A DNA stretch of 64,000 nucleotides. It comes from Paragordius varius. Taxonomy: Eukaryota; Nematomorpha. Below the pieces are notes generated by a model. That model was given only the letters and a program-made list of their open reading frames with translations. It was not told the DNA's origin and ran no database searches. Below are positions 1-12,915 of the stretch, piece by piece. Made by a program: the position numbers and the translations under genes. Numbering within the stretch: position 1 is the first letter of the stretch; every line of letters begins with the position of its first letter. The stretch spans positions 7,936,001 through 8,000,000 of the forward strand of contig OZ176051.1 in the NCBI GenBank assembly GCA_964247055.1, read 5' to 3'.

Positions 1-116
1 GCGATTTTTCACCTTTGTATATATGTACATTTTTATACAACGTTAAGGTAAATAAATAGATTGACTTTTTTTCCTCCAAATATTTTCCGCATCCTTCATT
101 TATTTTTCTACTTTAG

Positions 117-589
117 ATCGATATTCCCAAACCCTGCTTCCATCAAGTAAATCTATGACTTCCTTTAGGGGTGGAGTGTCTCCCCTTGTGACTGGCGATG
201 CTGCCTTTCAACCCCTGTTAGTTTCAGAAGTAGCATCAACTGATGAACATCAAATTTATGCTTGTGCCTTGGAATATATTGCACGGGCCTGGGATGGTCA
301 AATGTTATTAGCCTTGGCTTGTTGTATCAAACAAGCCCTCGTATATGTCAAATATGAATTGGGTGCAGCTTTACACACCATCACCACTTCTGTGGGACAA
401 ATTCAATCACTCGATGAATCGACGCAAAAAAACGCAATTACTCTTACATTAGATAATTCTAATAAAGAACATGCTGGCGAAGATGATGAGACTCAACAGT
501 ATATGATTGTTAAATATGAATTAAATTCATTGGGCCGATGGCAAATGGTGGTTGAAAATAATGTCATATATCAAGGGACAACCATATAA
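117..589 (+). CDS. Last exon of an unrecognised gene
   Basis: An open frame of about 157 codons follows a TTTAG splice acceptor at 112-116 and ends at TAA 587-589. It reads through from the acceptor, so the first ATG (155) is probably internal and the gene begins outside the window. The product has a hydrophobic, Ala/Leu-rich helical stretch (ARAWDGQMLLALACCIKQAL) followed by an acidic, Asn/Glu-rich tail that ends in YQGTTI. The codon pattern and amino-acid mix look like a real protein and differ from the surrounding AT-rich noise. I do not recognise the family. No signal peptide or convincing membrane segment is visible in this part. Confidence 0.55.
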
Positions 590-2540
590 TCCAATAACAG
601 ATCTATTATTATTTGCTACTTTTTAATTGCAGTAAAGCAGCCATATTATTAATTACATGGATCGTATGTTGCTAATAGAGATAACTTAAATGCGTAAAGG
701 AGCATAATTTTTTGTGTTTTTAGAAATTGCATGTTTAAAATTTAAGCAGGAAAAAGCTAAAAAATATTTTCTCGCAAAAATCTAAACTTTTATCCTTGAT
801 AATAGTTTTAAATACCCATGTAAACAATAATATAGCTGCTTACGGTATTATATCCATTATTTATCCAAAGTTTACATGCCAAAAACATATTAGCCATTTA
901 TTTTAAATTTTTAAAAAAGTTATATTGTGCAATATAGTTATTTTTTATGATAACGCATTCTTCCAAATATAAAACCATTAGTCATTCATATTATATTATT
1001 TTAATACTCAGGTTTTTTTCATATATTTTTCAAGTGCAATCTATACTTATTATTTAATTATCAATTATTTAATAAATATTTTTTCAAATCTATTTATCAA
1101 ACCTCTTATTTTTGGATCAAAATACATTATGAAATTGGATAGAAAATTAAATATTTTTTATAAAATAAATTTTATCTGCTAAAATTATTCTTAGGGCGAT
1201 CAACTTGTAAAACATAATTAAAATCCGATAATAGTAATATATATTTGATTAAGGAATACTCCCATATTTAAACCACTGTTTAAAACCCTTTAAAATTAAT
1301 CGCTATTTTTAGCCATACCCTAGTAAAAATATTAAAGTTAATTAATGTACTATAAAAATCCAAGATTTTTATAATATTAACACTTTCAAGATGATTAAAG
1401 AGTATTGGTAAAATTGTTAAATCATTTTATTGAAAAAGATTTTTAAATTTAATATATTCACCAAACATGATCGCGCATTTTTGATACCTTGCGTGATCAG
1501 GCACACACTCCTGAATGGCATTATTATAAATACAAGTTATTTAATGTGCAAATTAAGGTCCCTCCCCGTACAAATGAAAGGTAAATTCTTAAATTAGTTA
1601 TTTATCTTATTTTTATATTAATTTATTTATGAGTAGGTTTATATATTTAGTATTATAGTGATTATGTATAGATTTAAAAATAGATTTATTCGATAAGGGA
1701 TAGGATTGTTTTTTTAGTTGGCTTTAATTTTAAATTTATTTTTTTTGATTTTATTATTTTTTTATTAATTTTTTAATTTTAATATTTTTATTTTTTTTAA
1801 GAGAGAATAAAGAAACGGTGGTAAATGATACCGCCGTTAATATTAATTTCTTACAATTAGTTGATTATTAGAAGCCGATTAAAATCCAAATTTATTTTAA
1901 AAAAGAGACAGCAATACGGACTGATTAAAATTTCTATCAAATATTAAATCCATTACTATATACATTCTAAAATTGTATCTAGATTCTCATGGTGCCTTGT
2001 TGTACTGGTAATAATATCTCTACTTTAATGGTTATTGCTTTAAATAAAAAATCGTAAAATACGCGCAAATTATTTAATATTAAATTGATAGCGAAAATGA
2101 CAACAAAATTTTTTTTAATATACTGGTTAGTAAATAATGCCTAAACATGTTTTCACCCACTAAAATGAAATAGTATAGGCAAAATGTTCGTAATCGTTCA
2201 ATTATAAAAAATTTAATATAAGGGTAAGCACATACACGGGCCTTATGCGGCACCCGAGATTCTCTACGGTAGATATATATTAAATAAATGGGAATTTCAT
2301 TTGCTATATATTTACTCATATTTCTAAATTCATTTTAATAATTGGCAACGTAGCAATAATTGGTGTAAAATTAAATTAGTTTTGTACCTGAGAGCTGATT
2401 AAATAAGCTTTTTTGTTAAGATTGTTTTGGTAAATATTTTATCAAACATTGTTCTGATTTAATACAGATATTTAGCAATTTAACTTTTGGAATCCTATAA
2501 ATAACTCCAAACGATTATAATAAACAGTTAAATTAAATCA
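590..2540. other. AT-rich spacer, no clear gene
   Basis: Very AT-rich DNA downstream of the first gene. Apart from one possible short exon at 1501-1580 I see no gene here. The reading frames are short and dominated by Lys, Asn, Ile and Phe codons. Confidence 0.6.
1501..1580 (+). CDS. Possible isolated exon, SURP-like end
   Basis: This 80 nt segment is flanked by an AG acceptor (GATCAG, ends 1500) and a GTAAAT donor at 1581. It is more GC-rich than its surroundings. It reads as 26 codons plus two bases, including TPEWHYYKYKLFNVQ. The YYxxKL pattern resembles the C-terminal helix of SURP domains in splicing factors such as U2SURP. No partner exons were found, so this is only a candidate. Confidence 0.25.
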
Positions 2541-3000
2541 TTAATTATAAAAAATTTGCGTAAATGTGTCTGAAAGCTTTAGAAAGTTAATATGGACTTT
2601 TTAACCATAAAATACATTTGCGTGTTGCATTAGCGAATAAAAATTAAAGTAAATTGGCGGCGAAAAAAATTGAAATGAGGATATTTTTTACAATTTTTAT
2701 ATTTTAAAAAAAATATATGGTTCATAAGATTAAATAAATCCTCTTTTAAATTTAAGCAATATGTATTTTATAGAATTTATGTTATCTGCAAAACTAACTA
2801 AAAAGCGATTGAAAGGAAGATCTTTAGGCTCAGAATAAACAAGATTTTGCTGGTAAAATGTAGCCTGAAAGCTACTTAAAGTTTTTGCATTTTCCAACCA
2901 TATACCTTAATTTTGTTTGCATTAGCGATTAAAATTAGAGAAAAAAATGACGGCGAGAAAAGTTTGATATGAAGATTTTACAGTTTACATTTCTTACAAA
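2540..3000. repeat. Dispersed repeat R3, copy 1
   Basis: This stretch shares recognisable boxes with 62260-62680. They include GGTAAAATGTAGCCT (2851 and 62359), TTAGCGAT..AAAATTA, and GGCGGCGAAAAA or its complement. It appears to contain two diverged sub-copies (2550-2680 and 2830-2980). No coding potential is seen. Confidence 0.5.
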
Positions 3001-3014
3001 AGATATTTGTATAA

Positions 3015-4165
3015 CACATTATGCACAAAAATATTATAATAAAATATTTACATAGTAAAATATATCAAAAATCACATGATGCTTTTGGTTTTAAAGCTAC
3101 GAGTGATAATAACAAGTTATACACTTTTGTGATAAGTGATCCATAAAATAGTAACTTCGACCACATTTTTTTAAAAAAATTTTTTTGATGAAAGTAAATG
3201 TTTCATTCCAATAATTTCACTAAAATATCTTCCAAACTACTTATAAAAAATAAAACAATAATTTTATAATATTATTTTTAAATGTGGGCTCCGAAAATTT
3301 ATTTTTTTGCTCTTCAAAACGGGATAGTTTAAAAAACGCAAGTTGTCGGAATTTAGCAACAAATTTTTTCTATATATGCAAAATTTTGACATCATTTTTT
3401 AAGAAATGCATACTTTTAGAAAAATTCAAAATTTATTGAAGCATAAATTCTATTATTTTTAGCCATGATGGAAACGGTATAAAAACGCTTTTACGTATTC
3501 TATAAAATTTGTTGATGCTGAACATTTCCATCGCTTCATAAATTTAATTAAGGTTCGTTTTAAATAAAAACACAATTTATATCAAAACAAAGAATCTTTA
3601 AATAAAAATTTTTAGGTGATACAAATGGTCAATATCATCAGAAAGAAAACGTGTTTTTGTAATATCTAAAAGCGTTTTAATATCGTTTTCATCATGCCTA
3701 AAAAAGGTGGGAGTATGCTTCAATATATTTTTGCTAAAAATAAAATATTAAATTATGTATTTTTTTAAAAAAATGATGTCAAAATTTGCCATATATTTAA
3801 AATTTTTAAAGCAAGATTTTGGCATTTTTGCATTTATTATAAAGAAGCCCGTTTTAAATGAACAAAAAATTTGAGATTTTTAGAGCCCACATCTAAAAAT
3901 TAAAATATAAACAAAATATTGTTAAGCTTTTTCAAAGTATTTTATAATATATTTTAGAGAAATTTTTCGGAATGAAGCATTCAGCTTTCATCAAAATTTT
4001 TGCAAAAAAACGGTCTTTCGCCATTTTCTGATATGGAACACTTAGTACAAGAGTGTAAATAATTATCACTTGTGAGGGCCAAACCCACTATGATAATTCT
4101 TTTTTTTATCAGAATTTATTTATTTCATCAAGATATTTTTTGATGACCCGCGATTTTGTACACAG
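3015..4165. repeat. Palindromic repeat R1, copy 1
   Basis: The two halves are diverged inverted copies of each other, centred near 3590. Matching pairs include TGTGGGCTCC (3281) with AGAGCCCACA (3881), CAAAATTTTGACATCA (3380) with TGATGTCAAAATTTGCCA (3773), and CATGATGGAAACGGTAT (3464) with ATCGTTTTCATCATG (3681). The outer boxes at about 3070 and 4060 also pair. Arms are roughly 550 bp. Related copies lie at 23735-25300, 38655-39615 and from 63400 to the window end. It looks like a foldback-type element with no coding capacity. Confidence 0.7.
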
Positions 4166-4599
4166 TGAAATGCGCCTAGAAGTTAAATAAGGCATATTTT
4201 TCAAATTTTAATTCCCTTTAGGATTAAAACTACCCCATGATGGAGTGTTAATCGCGTTTTGGAGAAATTTAAATTTAAGTCTATAATTAAAAACCTATGA
4301 TTTTAATTTTTTCCATTGATACACGAGAAGAGGGTTTTATATTTAAATTTGAGCTAACAAATTCCAAACCAGTAGTTATTTTGCTACTCTGCGGTAAAAT
4401 TATCCTATGCCATCGCCTATCTAAAAAACAACGTAATTAAGCGTTAAAAATCATATAATACTGGCTACATAAAGCCTTATAATTAAACTCTCCCATGCAT
4501 ATATGCATTAATGAAATGGTAAGGGAGTGATACTTTTTAGTTATTGAATATTTTATTTTTATAAAAATTTGACCGAATATCGTATTGTATCAAGGTGTA

Positions 4600-4735
4600 T
4601 AGAAAATGGTGTAACCCATGTCGCCACTGTCCACAAACGACGTCCCTTGCTGCCCTTCCATACACCAGTCAATGGTGGTTCAGTGACAGCCGTCTAGCTG
4701 CGTCAGGGGTCGGGTTGACTTTTAGGTATATAATG
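4600..4735. other. Short GC-richer islet, unexplained
   Basis: About 130 bases of clearly higher GC content (for example CGCCACTGTCCACAAACGAC and GCTGCGTCAGGGGTCGGG) stand out from AT-rich flanks just upstream of TMEM19. No open frame or RNA fold was recognised. It may be part of a mobile element or the TMEM19 promoter region. Confidence 0.3.
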
Positions 4736-4871
4736 ATAAATTTTGTATAAAGACATGTATAAAATAAAATGAAGATATAATTGGCATTTTACAGGTAAAA
4801 TATTTGATACATTTTTATAAAATGTTGGTATCTTAGCAAGCAATTTTTGCACCTTTTTGTCAAAGGTCAGC

Positions 4872-7800
4872 ATGTATTTTAAAATTTTAAACTATATAGG
4901 TCTCACAATCTATATGTTAATTTATACTCTTTTCTCAAATACTCTTTACATTCCAAATAATATATCAGGACAGTTAGTACACTATATTATTCTCTCTATA
5001 TTAATCTCCTTTATAATATCTTGGTGGGGATATAAAAAGAAACATATATTATTTGATGCTGCGATTTTCGGTTGATTTTAAATGTTAATCTTTAGTTTTT
5101 TGGTTCGGATTTCTAATAAGTTTGTATTCGACATCAATCATGATGGCTTTAAGTACCTTTTTTATATGTGGTTCTATAGCTACTAAATTTAAATCAAGAT
5201 ACAAACTGCAATTTGATCCTGACTATCTAGGTAAAAACACTAAATAAAAATCTATTTGAAAAATATTAACTCAAATATACTATCAAACAAATACATAAGC
5301 ATTTTTTTATTTTTTTAAGAGATTATAATTTATCAAGAGTATCTAATTTTAACATTGAAAATATGAGACCAAATTTAGTATTATTTATTATCAAAGATAA
5401 TATATCCTTCCTTTCATTATGTGCTAGCGATCTATTTATGCTATAAGCTAATAGGTTACACCCTTAAATACCTAATTATTATAATGTATCGTGTTGGTAA
5501 TACATCAAATATTTAACTTCAATCCAACCATTCTACCGATATAAATCTGCCTGCGAAAATATAATATAATAAAAACTCTCAGTTGAAATAAAACTATGTT
5601 GGTTAAAAATACTAGCTCCCGAATTTTCTTAAATTTGTAACGATTTTTAATATCCGTTTTTAAACCAAATTTTAATCTTAATGTTAACACCTTAAAATTA
5701 AAAGTTTATAATATTAGGTGTAAAGGTAAAATTTAATTTTTTGCGGTCTTTTAGAAATAAAAATAACATAAGCAAACATATAAACTCTATTTTAAATATG
5801 CATTATGATAAATTATATGCAAAGATAAGGTTTGTAAAGCTAATGAACCGATTTATATTTTTTGAAACAAATCTATTTTCAGCCCTTTATAGGAAAATAA
5901 TCAATTGCTAGTGTTAAACTTAATAATTGAGGCGACAGATACATAAGCGTCCAATCAAAAATATTAATTAATAAGAAATAAGAAGGTAGACATGGCTAAA
6001 ATTAATAATTTTAACTCTTAATAATATCTTAATTTTTTAGCATATTCCATTAATATATCACAATTTCATAAATAAAATACATTGCTTGACCCATTGTTTG
6101 CTCTATTTTGCTTGAAAGTATTTGTTCATATATGACTTACTATCGTTCGGCAATCGAAACAATTTTATATAAGCATCAAAGGTAATTTCATCTTTATGCA
6201 AAAATTAAAGCGAATATAAGAGAGATAATAAGATTCGGATTTAAATTTTAAAAACCGGTTTCGGATGATCATTTCAATTTTTGACAAAACCGAAGACTGT
6301 TACATTTTTCTAAAAGCACCCTATCTATTTTCGAATTATAAGCTACAGTGTTACCTCTACTCTTTTTGGTTTAAAGCTCAAGTTGATACTTACGTGCATA
6401 TATTGTTTTGTTTTTAAAAAAATTGATAAGATATAATTGCCTTTTTTATAATTTTTACATTTATTTGGCAGATAAAAAACAACATAACGGACGCAATCTT
6501 GATCAAGTCTTATGTAATGGCGGTGTACCCGCTTTAATATCTCTCTATCAGCTCTTACGATACTTTTATTATCGTTCCAATTCATCTAGTGATCCTAATT
6601 ATGGCTACCAGTCAAGCGATAGTTTTTATGAATCAATCAAAAACCACAATAATAATAATAATGATAATATAAAAGCATTGATGATAAATGACTATCTATT
6701 TGCCATAATACCTATTGCATCTTACGTTGCTGCGTGTTGTGGTGATACATTGGCCTCCGAGTTGGCACCTATAACTTCCGTTTTTAACATTTTTTGCAAT
6801 GTTCAATTACGCAAAAATATCTTAAAAAATAAAGGGAATAATGACCTCCTTCTGTTAAATACTGAGAATAATGCAATCTATAATAAAGATGATGATAATA
6901 TTAGCAACAAAGTTTCCCTAGATACTCATAATTCTGTCGTTAATGGCCCCATTTTAATTACCACTGGTCAACCTGTACCATGCGGTATTTTAACTTTTTG
7001 GATAAATTTTGGATTATTTTGCAAAAAAAGGTAAAAGGCTATAAAAAAATTTCAAATTTTACAAAGACAGTAAGTAGTACGTTTAAACATTAATCAATGA
7101 TATTAAAGACGGACAGAAAATTAATCCTTAGCCTTATTTTTGTGTCCATTTTAAAATTTTAGCATTTGTTTAGTTGGATGGCGCTTAATTTTTGATAAAT
7201 AGTAGAGCAAGGATTAACAATAACGGGTGGGGTTGGTTTGATTATAAAATTTAGAAGTAAACGAGTCTGTTTTGTTCAATCAGCATAATTGAATCACAAA
7301 TTAAAATTTAAATATTTTGCGTTTATTTTAATTTTATGTCAATTGAGGTTCAGTACTAATTTGCGATTGTTAAATGATGTATAAATATGCAATATATATT
7401 TATGAGTATTGCATCATAAATCTCAAGAATTTTAACATTGGTAAATAAATTGTATCCTCATTAATAGGATTTTTTAATTAATTTATCTTAAAACAACTTT
7501 TTTTTCCAAAAGTTTCCCAATTAAATATAGGGTTCGGAAATTGTAACTCATTTTTGTAGGTCGAAATACATTGTCCGCTACATTTTGCGATCAATACAAT
7601 AAATCAAATATTAGATTTAGTTAGCAATTTTCTGATTGATTTTCTTTTTAATCGATAAGTGATAAATGATCAAAATACATAAAACGTATATTGGTCGATT
7701 TTTCTGGTTATATTTTGTTGCTTGTAAATGTAGTATAAAATTTTATTATATTGATTGCCGTATGAATATACTTTTTTTCCGGCAATTGTTTAGTAATTAT

Positions 7801-9202
7801 TAAATAAACGCAATAAAGAATAGTTTTTAAATTTATGATGTACTTTGTAATAAGTATGCTTATAATCACAAATATTGATATTTTAAAGATAGAGATCCTA
7901 TAATTTTACTTTAAAACCATAAAGAAAAGGTAAGAACTTAAATTTATTACCTTTAAACTTTTAACAATTATTTTTTTATCATAAATTAATTTTTAGGAAC
8001 TAATGGCGGTGTAACAGTTATAGGTTTGGCATACAGTGCCCTAAGTGGGTTGATTATAGGGTTTGCCCTAGTGTTGGGTGCTTACTTAAATTCAGAATGG
8101 AGTTTGTTTAGTACACAATCTGACCAAATAGACGGGATTTATTCACATTTTACATCCGCATTTTCAGGCAAACTAATTGGATTAATGACGTATTGTGGAC
8201 TTTTAGGGTCAATTATGGATTCGATTTTGGGTTCCTTGTTTCAATTTTCAGGTATTTTCAACGATATCAACTATTTTTTTTTGGTTTTTTTGTAATAAAT
8301 TATATGTGCTTACATTATAGAGTGAAACAAGAGGTTACCATAGATTGGTGTTAATATATATATGTACTTGTTTTATATTAATAATTTTTTGGCCCAATAT
8401 CTAATTTTTTCATGGCATTAAAATATTTAAAAAATAATACTAAAGCCTAATAATAGTTGTTTCCTCTCGTGCTTAAACTACACTTTATAAGAATTTTTCA
8501 TTTATTTAACCCTGAATGCTACTTCCTCCATTTTTCTTACCAGTTCGTTATACTATCAAATCAAAGCCATCCATGTTTTTAATAACCAAAAAAATAAACT
8601 TGTACATGATTTTTCCTATTAAAGAAAAAAAATAGACAGATAAAAATTATAGGACAAATATTTTTTAAAATAAACTATATTTTCAAATGTTAATTTTAAT
8701 AACTCGTCATTCCGTGTTGCAAAATAGGATTGTTAAACACTATATAATTTAAAGTTATTAAAATTTGGTATGGTTGTCTTTTTAAAAATATTTTTACGTT
8801 TTGTCTGTTTTTACTGTATATATATGGTGTTAAATTACATGTGCTTATACAAAAATCCGGAATATATAGGAAATATAAGTTTTAATTTTTTTGATAATTA
8901 ATTACTTTTTTATATTTATAGGAATAAATACAGAGACTGGAAATATGGTTAATTTTTACTCCGAGGAAGTCTCAAAAGATCCATCATTATCCATCTATCA
9001 AAATAATGATAAAATTAACAAAAATAATAGAAATTTTAAGACTGATAAATTGAGTTCTTGTCACGGACACATGAATAAATCTAATGATAAAGTTTTAGTT
9101 TTAACCAATAGCTTACCCATCCTCGATAATAATAATGTAAATCTTATTTCAGCCAGTATAACATCTTTCATCGGTTTAGCCATAGCCTATACAATATTTT
9201 AA
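4872..9202 (+). CDS. TMEM19: TMEM19 (DUF92 family membrane protein)
   Basis: Five exons join in frame: 4872-5070, 5096-5230, 6472-6984, 7997-8251 and 8922-9202, giving 460 aa. Family motifs appear in the expected order: LSTFFI..TKFK, RNLDQVLCNGGVP, CCGDTLASELAPI, LITTGQPVPCGTNGGVTVIG, GSIMDSILGSLFQFSGINTETG and PILDNNNVNLIS. These match the human TMEM19 layout. DUF92 proteins are multi-pass membrane proteins; the plant member VTE6 is a phytyl-phosphate kinase, and the animal function is poorly known. The first intron is only 25 nt (5071-5095) and carries an in-frame stop if retained; the others are 670-1240 nt. The protein is longer than the human one (336 aa) because of Asn/Asp-rich insertions: one before CCGDT, one between it and LITTG, and one between INTETG and PILDN. 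The start ATG is the first in the exon, and an upstream 5' exon is possible. Confidence 0.9.
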
Positions 9203-10014
9203 CAAATTATCTATTCTATTCTTTTTTATGATTTTTATGTCATTTTATTTATTAATTTTTCTCATTTACCACACAACGCACTCATCATTAATTTTATTTA
9301 GCATAGTTTAGTTCAAATAATACCGTATATTTAACAGTATCCGTTTATTTTTTTTAATCTCTTTTTAAACGGATTATGATATGTGTAAGTTTATGATGCC
9401 TGATATTTTTAAATTTATATTGAAATTGTAAAATAAACTGCTGTGTGATCATAAATTTTACATTTATTCTGTGTTTCTTTATCTTAATTTATAATATAAA
9501 TTGGTTGTTCATGCGCTTTTCTGTGATTGTAAAAAATAAAATTATAGAAAAACTAAACTTAAATAGTAGGTAAGCAGGAGGGTTTAGACTTAGTCTTTAC
9601 CCTTTAACAAACCAGGTAAGGTTACTTTAATTATAAACTCTTTTATTTAAATTCTAACATTATCCACGTTAAATGGGTATTTCGCCCCAAACGTCAACCT
9701 TAATGCCATTTTGGGCAGACTGATTTACATATCGTACAGTTTTGTAATGAAAAAAAAAATTGATAGCCAAAATAAATTATTAACATTTAGTATCATTATG
9801 TTCAAAATAATTTATAATTTTTATGCATAAATCATTCTTAACTCATATATAATTTATGTTTAATTCGAAAGTTTTGATTTTTATAGGCCCAAATTTGCCT
9901 CTCTGTCAAACGAAAAGAAGTTAAAAGCACAAATGCATAAATGCCAAAATTAAATTTTGAGATGCCATAATTAAAATCTGTAAATGACATGTAAATATAA
10001 AATCATCCGCATAA

Positions 10015-10075
<61 letters not shown>

Positions 10076-10570
10076 TCGTAGCTAGAAAGAGGTCATTGTT
10101 TACAAATTGGAATTGCGGCCGATTGCTTGGGATTATATCCATTTCAAAATACGTTTGAAAAGCAAGTTCATATGAAATTTTTTTACAATATTCATATACA
10201 TCATTTTCATATACGGTATGATTAAGGCGATTGTTTTACAATTTGCATGCCTTTGCAAATCAAGAGACTATTTCGGTGTCCCTGACCTATGGAATTGCCT
10301 TTCTGGGCTTACGGAGTTCCATCCCCGCTTACATATATTACAAATTGGTTGTTTCTAGCAACTGGTTATAGCGCCAGATAAACCCGCTTTATCATCTGTG
10401 TGAATGCAGGTATTGTGGTATTTTATAGGAAAAAATTATGGTAATTATCTTTTTCCACCACACCCCACACAGATGATTTCTTTCCTTGCCGCTCCCGTTG
10501 GTATTAACCAGGGTGCACCACGCGGAGGTGGTCGGACTTTAATAAACACATATCAGCAAAAAACAAAGGT
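9203..10570. other. TMEM19 3' flank and intergenic DNA
   Basis: AT-rich sequence with candidate polyadenylation signals (AATAAA near 9433). From about 10240 to 10530 it becomes distinctly GC-richer (for example TTGCCGCTCCCGTTGG). That segment leads directly into the LINE fragment and may be its decayed upstream part. No host gene is seen. Confidence 0.4.
10015..10070. repeat. (TA)n microsatellite
   Basis: An uninterrupted run of about 27 TA dinucleotides. It creates an artificial Ile-Tyr repeat reading frame on the minus strand, which should be ignored. Confidence 0.95.
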
Positions 10571-10975
10571 TTGATTTACAAAGCCGGCATACGTCCCATA
10601 CTCCTGTATGGTTGCGAAACGTGGCCGATGACAGATTCAATCGAGAAAAAACTAATGAACTTAGAAAAACGGATTCTAAATTTATTCCAACTCAATAAGT
10701 CAAATTCAAATTTACATCAACTCTACCAAATTGAACCTTTAAATGTCATGCTCAGAAAAAATAGGCTTAGATATTTCGGACACATCAAACGTGCTCCAGA
10801 ACAATGGACAAATAAAATTTTATCCCTACATCCCGAAGGTAACAATCGCAGGGGCAGACCAACATTCAACTGGGAAAAAACAATAAATAATGATTTAAGT
10901 GTTGCCAACATTGATGATGACGCCTGGCAGGATCGCAAATATTACAGACAGCTTCTATACGGATACAATGGCTAG
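10571..10975 (+). mobile_element. LINE ORF2 C-terminal fragment
   Basis: An open frame of about 130 codons matches the region after the reverse transcriptase in non-LTR retrotransposons. In order it shows ILLYGCETWPMT, a Leu-rich helix (LEKRILNLFQL), RLRYFGHIKRAPEQWTNKIL, the basic GNNRRGRPTFNWEKTI box, and a closing DDAWQDRKYYRQLL. Catalytic RT motifs are absent, so this is a 5'-truncated copy, the usual outcome of LINE insertion. The frame is intact to its stop, so it is relatively young or under-mutated compared with the minus-strand LINE at 35.1-36.6 kb. Family assignment is not possible from this part alone. Confidence 0.85.
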
Positions 10976-11545
10976 CCATTGCACAAAGACGATACGAATA
11001 TTCATATACATCAATACATTTTGCACATTTATCTGTAAAGAAATAAAACGGTATATTGTGGTGGTGAGGGAGGTGGAAACTGTTAATTAAACCAACAATT
11101 TTGAATTAGCTAAAATGGCTAATATTTAATCAAATCTTAGGTAATTCTTTTAAATAAAGGCCTAGAATAGAAACTACTTAATTATTCCTTCTTTAAGAAA
11201 AAATATCTTATCATAAGGCCAAACTGGCAAAGAAAATCCATAATAAAGCTTCAAACCAGCATTTAATCATAACTTCTACTCTGTTATAGCTATCATTATT
11301 ACATTAATACGCATATTAAATTAATTATGCAAATATGTATAATTTCAGCAATTGCAAAATTGTTAGATTTTGACACAAAAAAACAGTTATTGGTGAAGCA
11401 TTCACACAGAAATGATTATATGAAATGTGAGGGATTATTACATTTGTCAATTATATGAAGTAACTTTTCATTACTACTTATAGATATCTTATCATATTAT
11501 ATATGTTTTGCATAAGAAATCAATCAAACTTCTAAAAAAATAAAT

Positions 11546-11558
11546 GGGGGGGGGGGGG
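11546..11558. repeat. Poly(G) run of 13
   Basis: Thirteen consecutive G residues in otherwise AT-rich DNA. No gene lies nearby. It could be a slippage product or a sequencing or assembly artefact. Confidence 0.8.
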
Positions 11559-12088
11559 ATATTTAGTTTAATGCTTCCGGATTCTCAAATAGCTCACGAC
11601 TCTCTTTGCATTTACAATTTGCCTTAATCTAAAAAAAATTTTTTATAAATGCCTTAAAATGTTAAAAATAAAATTCTCTTTTGCAACGGAAATTGATAAG
11701 TAATGTACCAAATAGGTACTATTCCATTAAAATGTATCAAATATATATGTATGTTGTATGTAATTAGTATATATTAGTGTCTAAATAATTTCTAATAGAA
11801 GTAAATATATACAAATGCACCTTTCATCGATAAATATTTCGAAATAAAAAGGTCTATATTACATGACTACATTAAGCTCTGTAATCATATATAACTAGAT
11901 AATGTAAACCAGTTATGAGACAAAAAATTTTATGTTTTTTATGTTTTATAACATTTGAAAGACAAACTGTGCAGCCATATAAATATTTTCATTCTTTAAA
12001 ATTTTCATTCAAATATATAAAAAAATATAAATCAAACAATATTTATCACTAATTTATTTCTAAAATTTATATTTCATAATAATTGAAC

Positions 12089-12883
12089 ATGATATCGAAT
12101 TGTCTCTTTTGGTTGCTCGCATTTCTTTCTTTCGTGTCGGTTATTCAAGTTGCAGAAGGTAAATTTAAAAGCTAATATATATTTAACCCAATTAATTTGG
12201 TCATTTATTTACACTTACTATTTTTTAAAAAATTATTCTCTTGGTTTAAATTATTAAATTTTTGGCATGAAATAGATATCCCATGGCCTGATTTTTCAAG
12301 TAAAAATTACTTTATAACCCAAATAGAGCACTATATATTGATATAAAAATTAAATATTCATAATACCATTTCTTAAATTCAAGGAATCTGTATATATTTA
12401 AATAAACTCCCCAATATAAAAGTAAAATTTACGATTTAAATTTGGCTGAGAAGGTTTCACTGGAACTAAAATTGAAAAATTTATTTATGAATTTTCTGTA
12501 AGTGTGATGGTATAAAATAGGTAAGGCGCCATATACTATGCATGTGACAGAGTTTATATATTGAAATTATACATTTTTCTAACAGTGTCCGCCATGTGCA
12601 GTCGGGTCATTAAGTTTTCAAAAGTCCTGAATGACACAACTCAAGTTTCATAAAAGAAAAAGAATAAAGAGACTTTAATTAATATTTTTATTATAAATTT
12701 TCCATATTTATAACAAATAATACCTATTTTGCTCTATCTTAAAAAACATAGTTAAGATTCGTCTATGAAATCGGGGCTTGTTACATGAAAAACCCTGCAT
12801 CAAATTTGTTTGAATTGCGTGAATGATTATCCTGGGTTTTCAACACAAACGGCGCCGCATTTTGACTCAAAAAATTCGGCGGA

Positions 12884-12915
<32 letters not shown>

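Noticed and set aside
9921-10142. Ile-Tyr-rich minus-strand frame
   Set aside because: Translation of a (TA)n microsatellite, not a gene.
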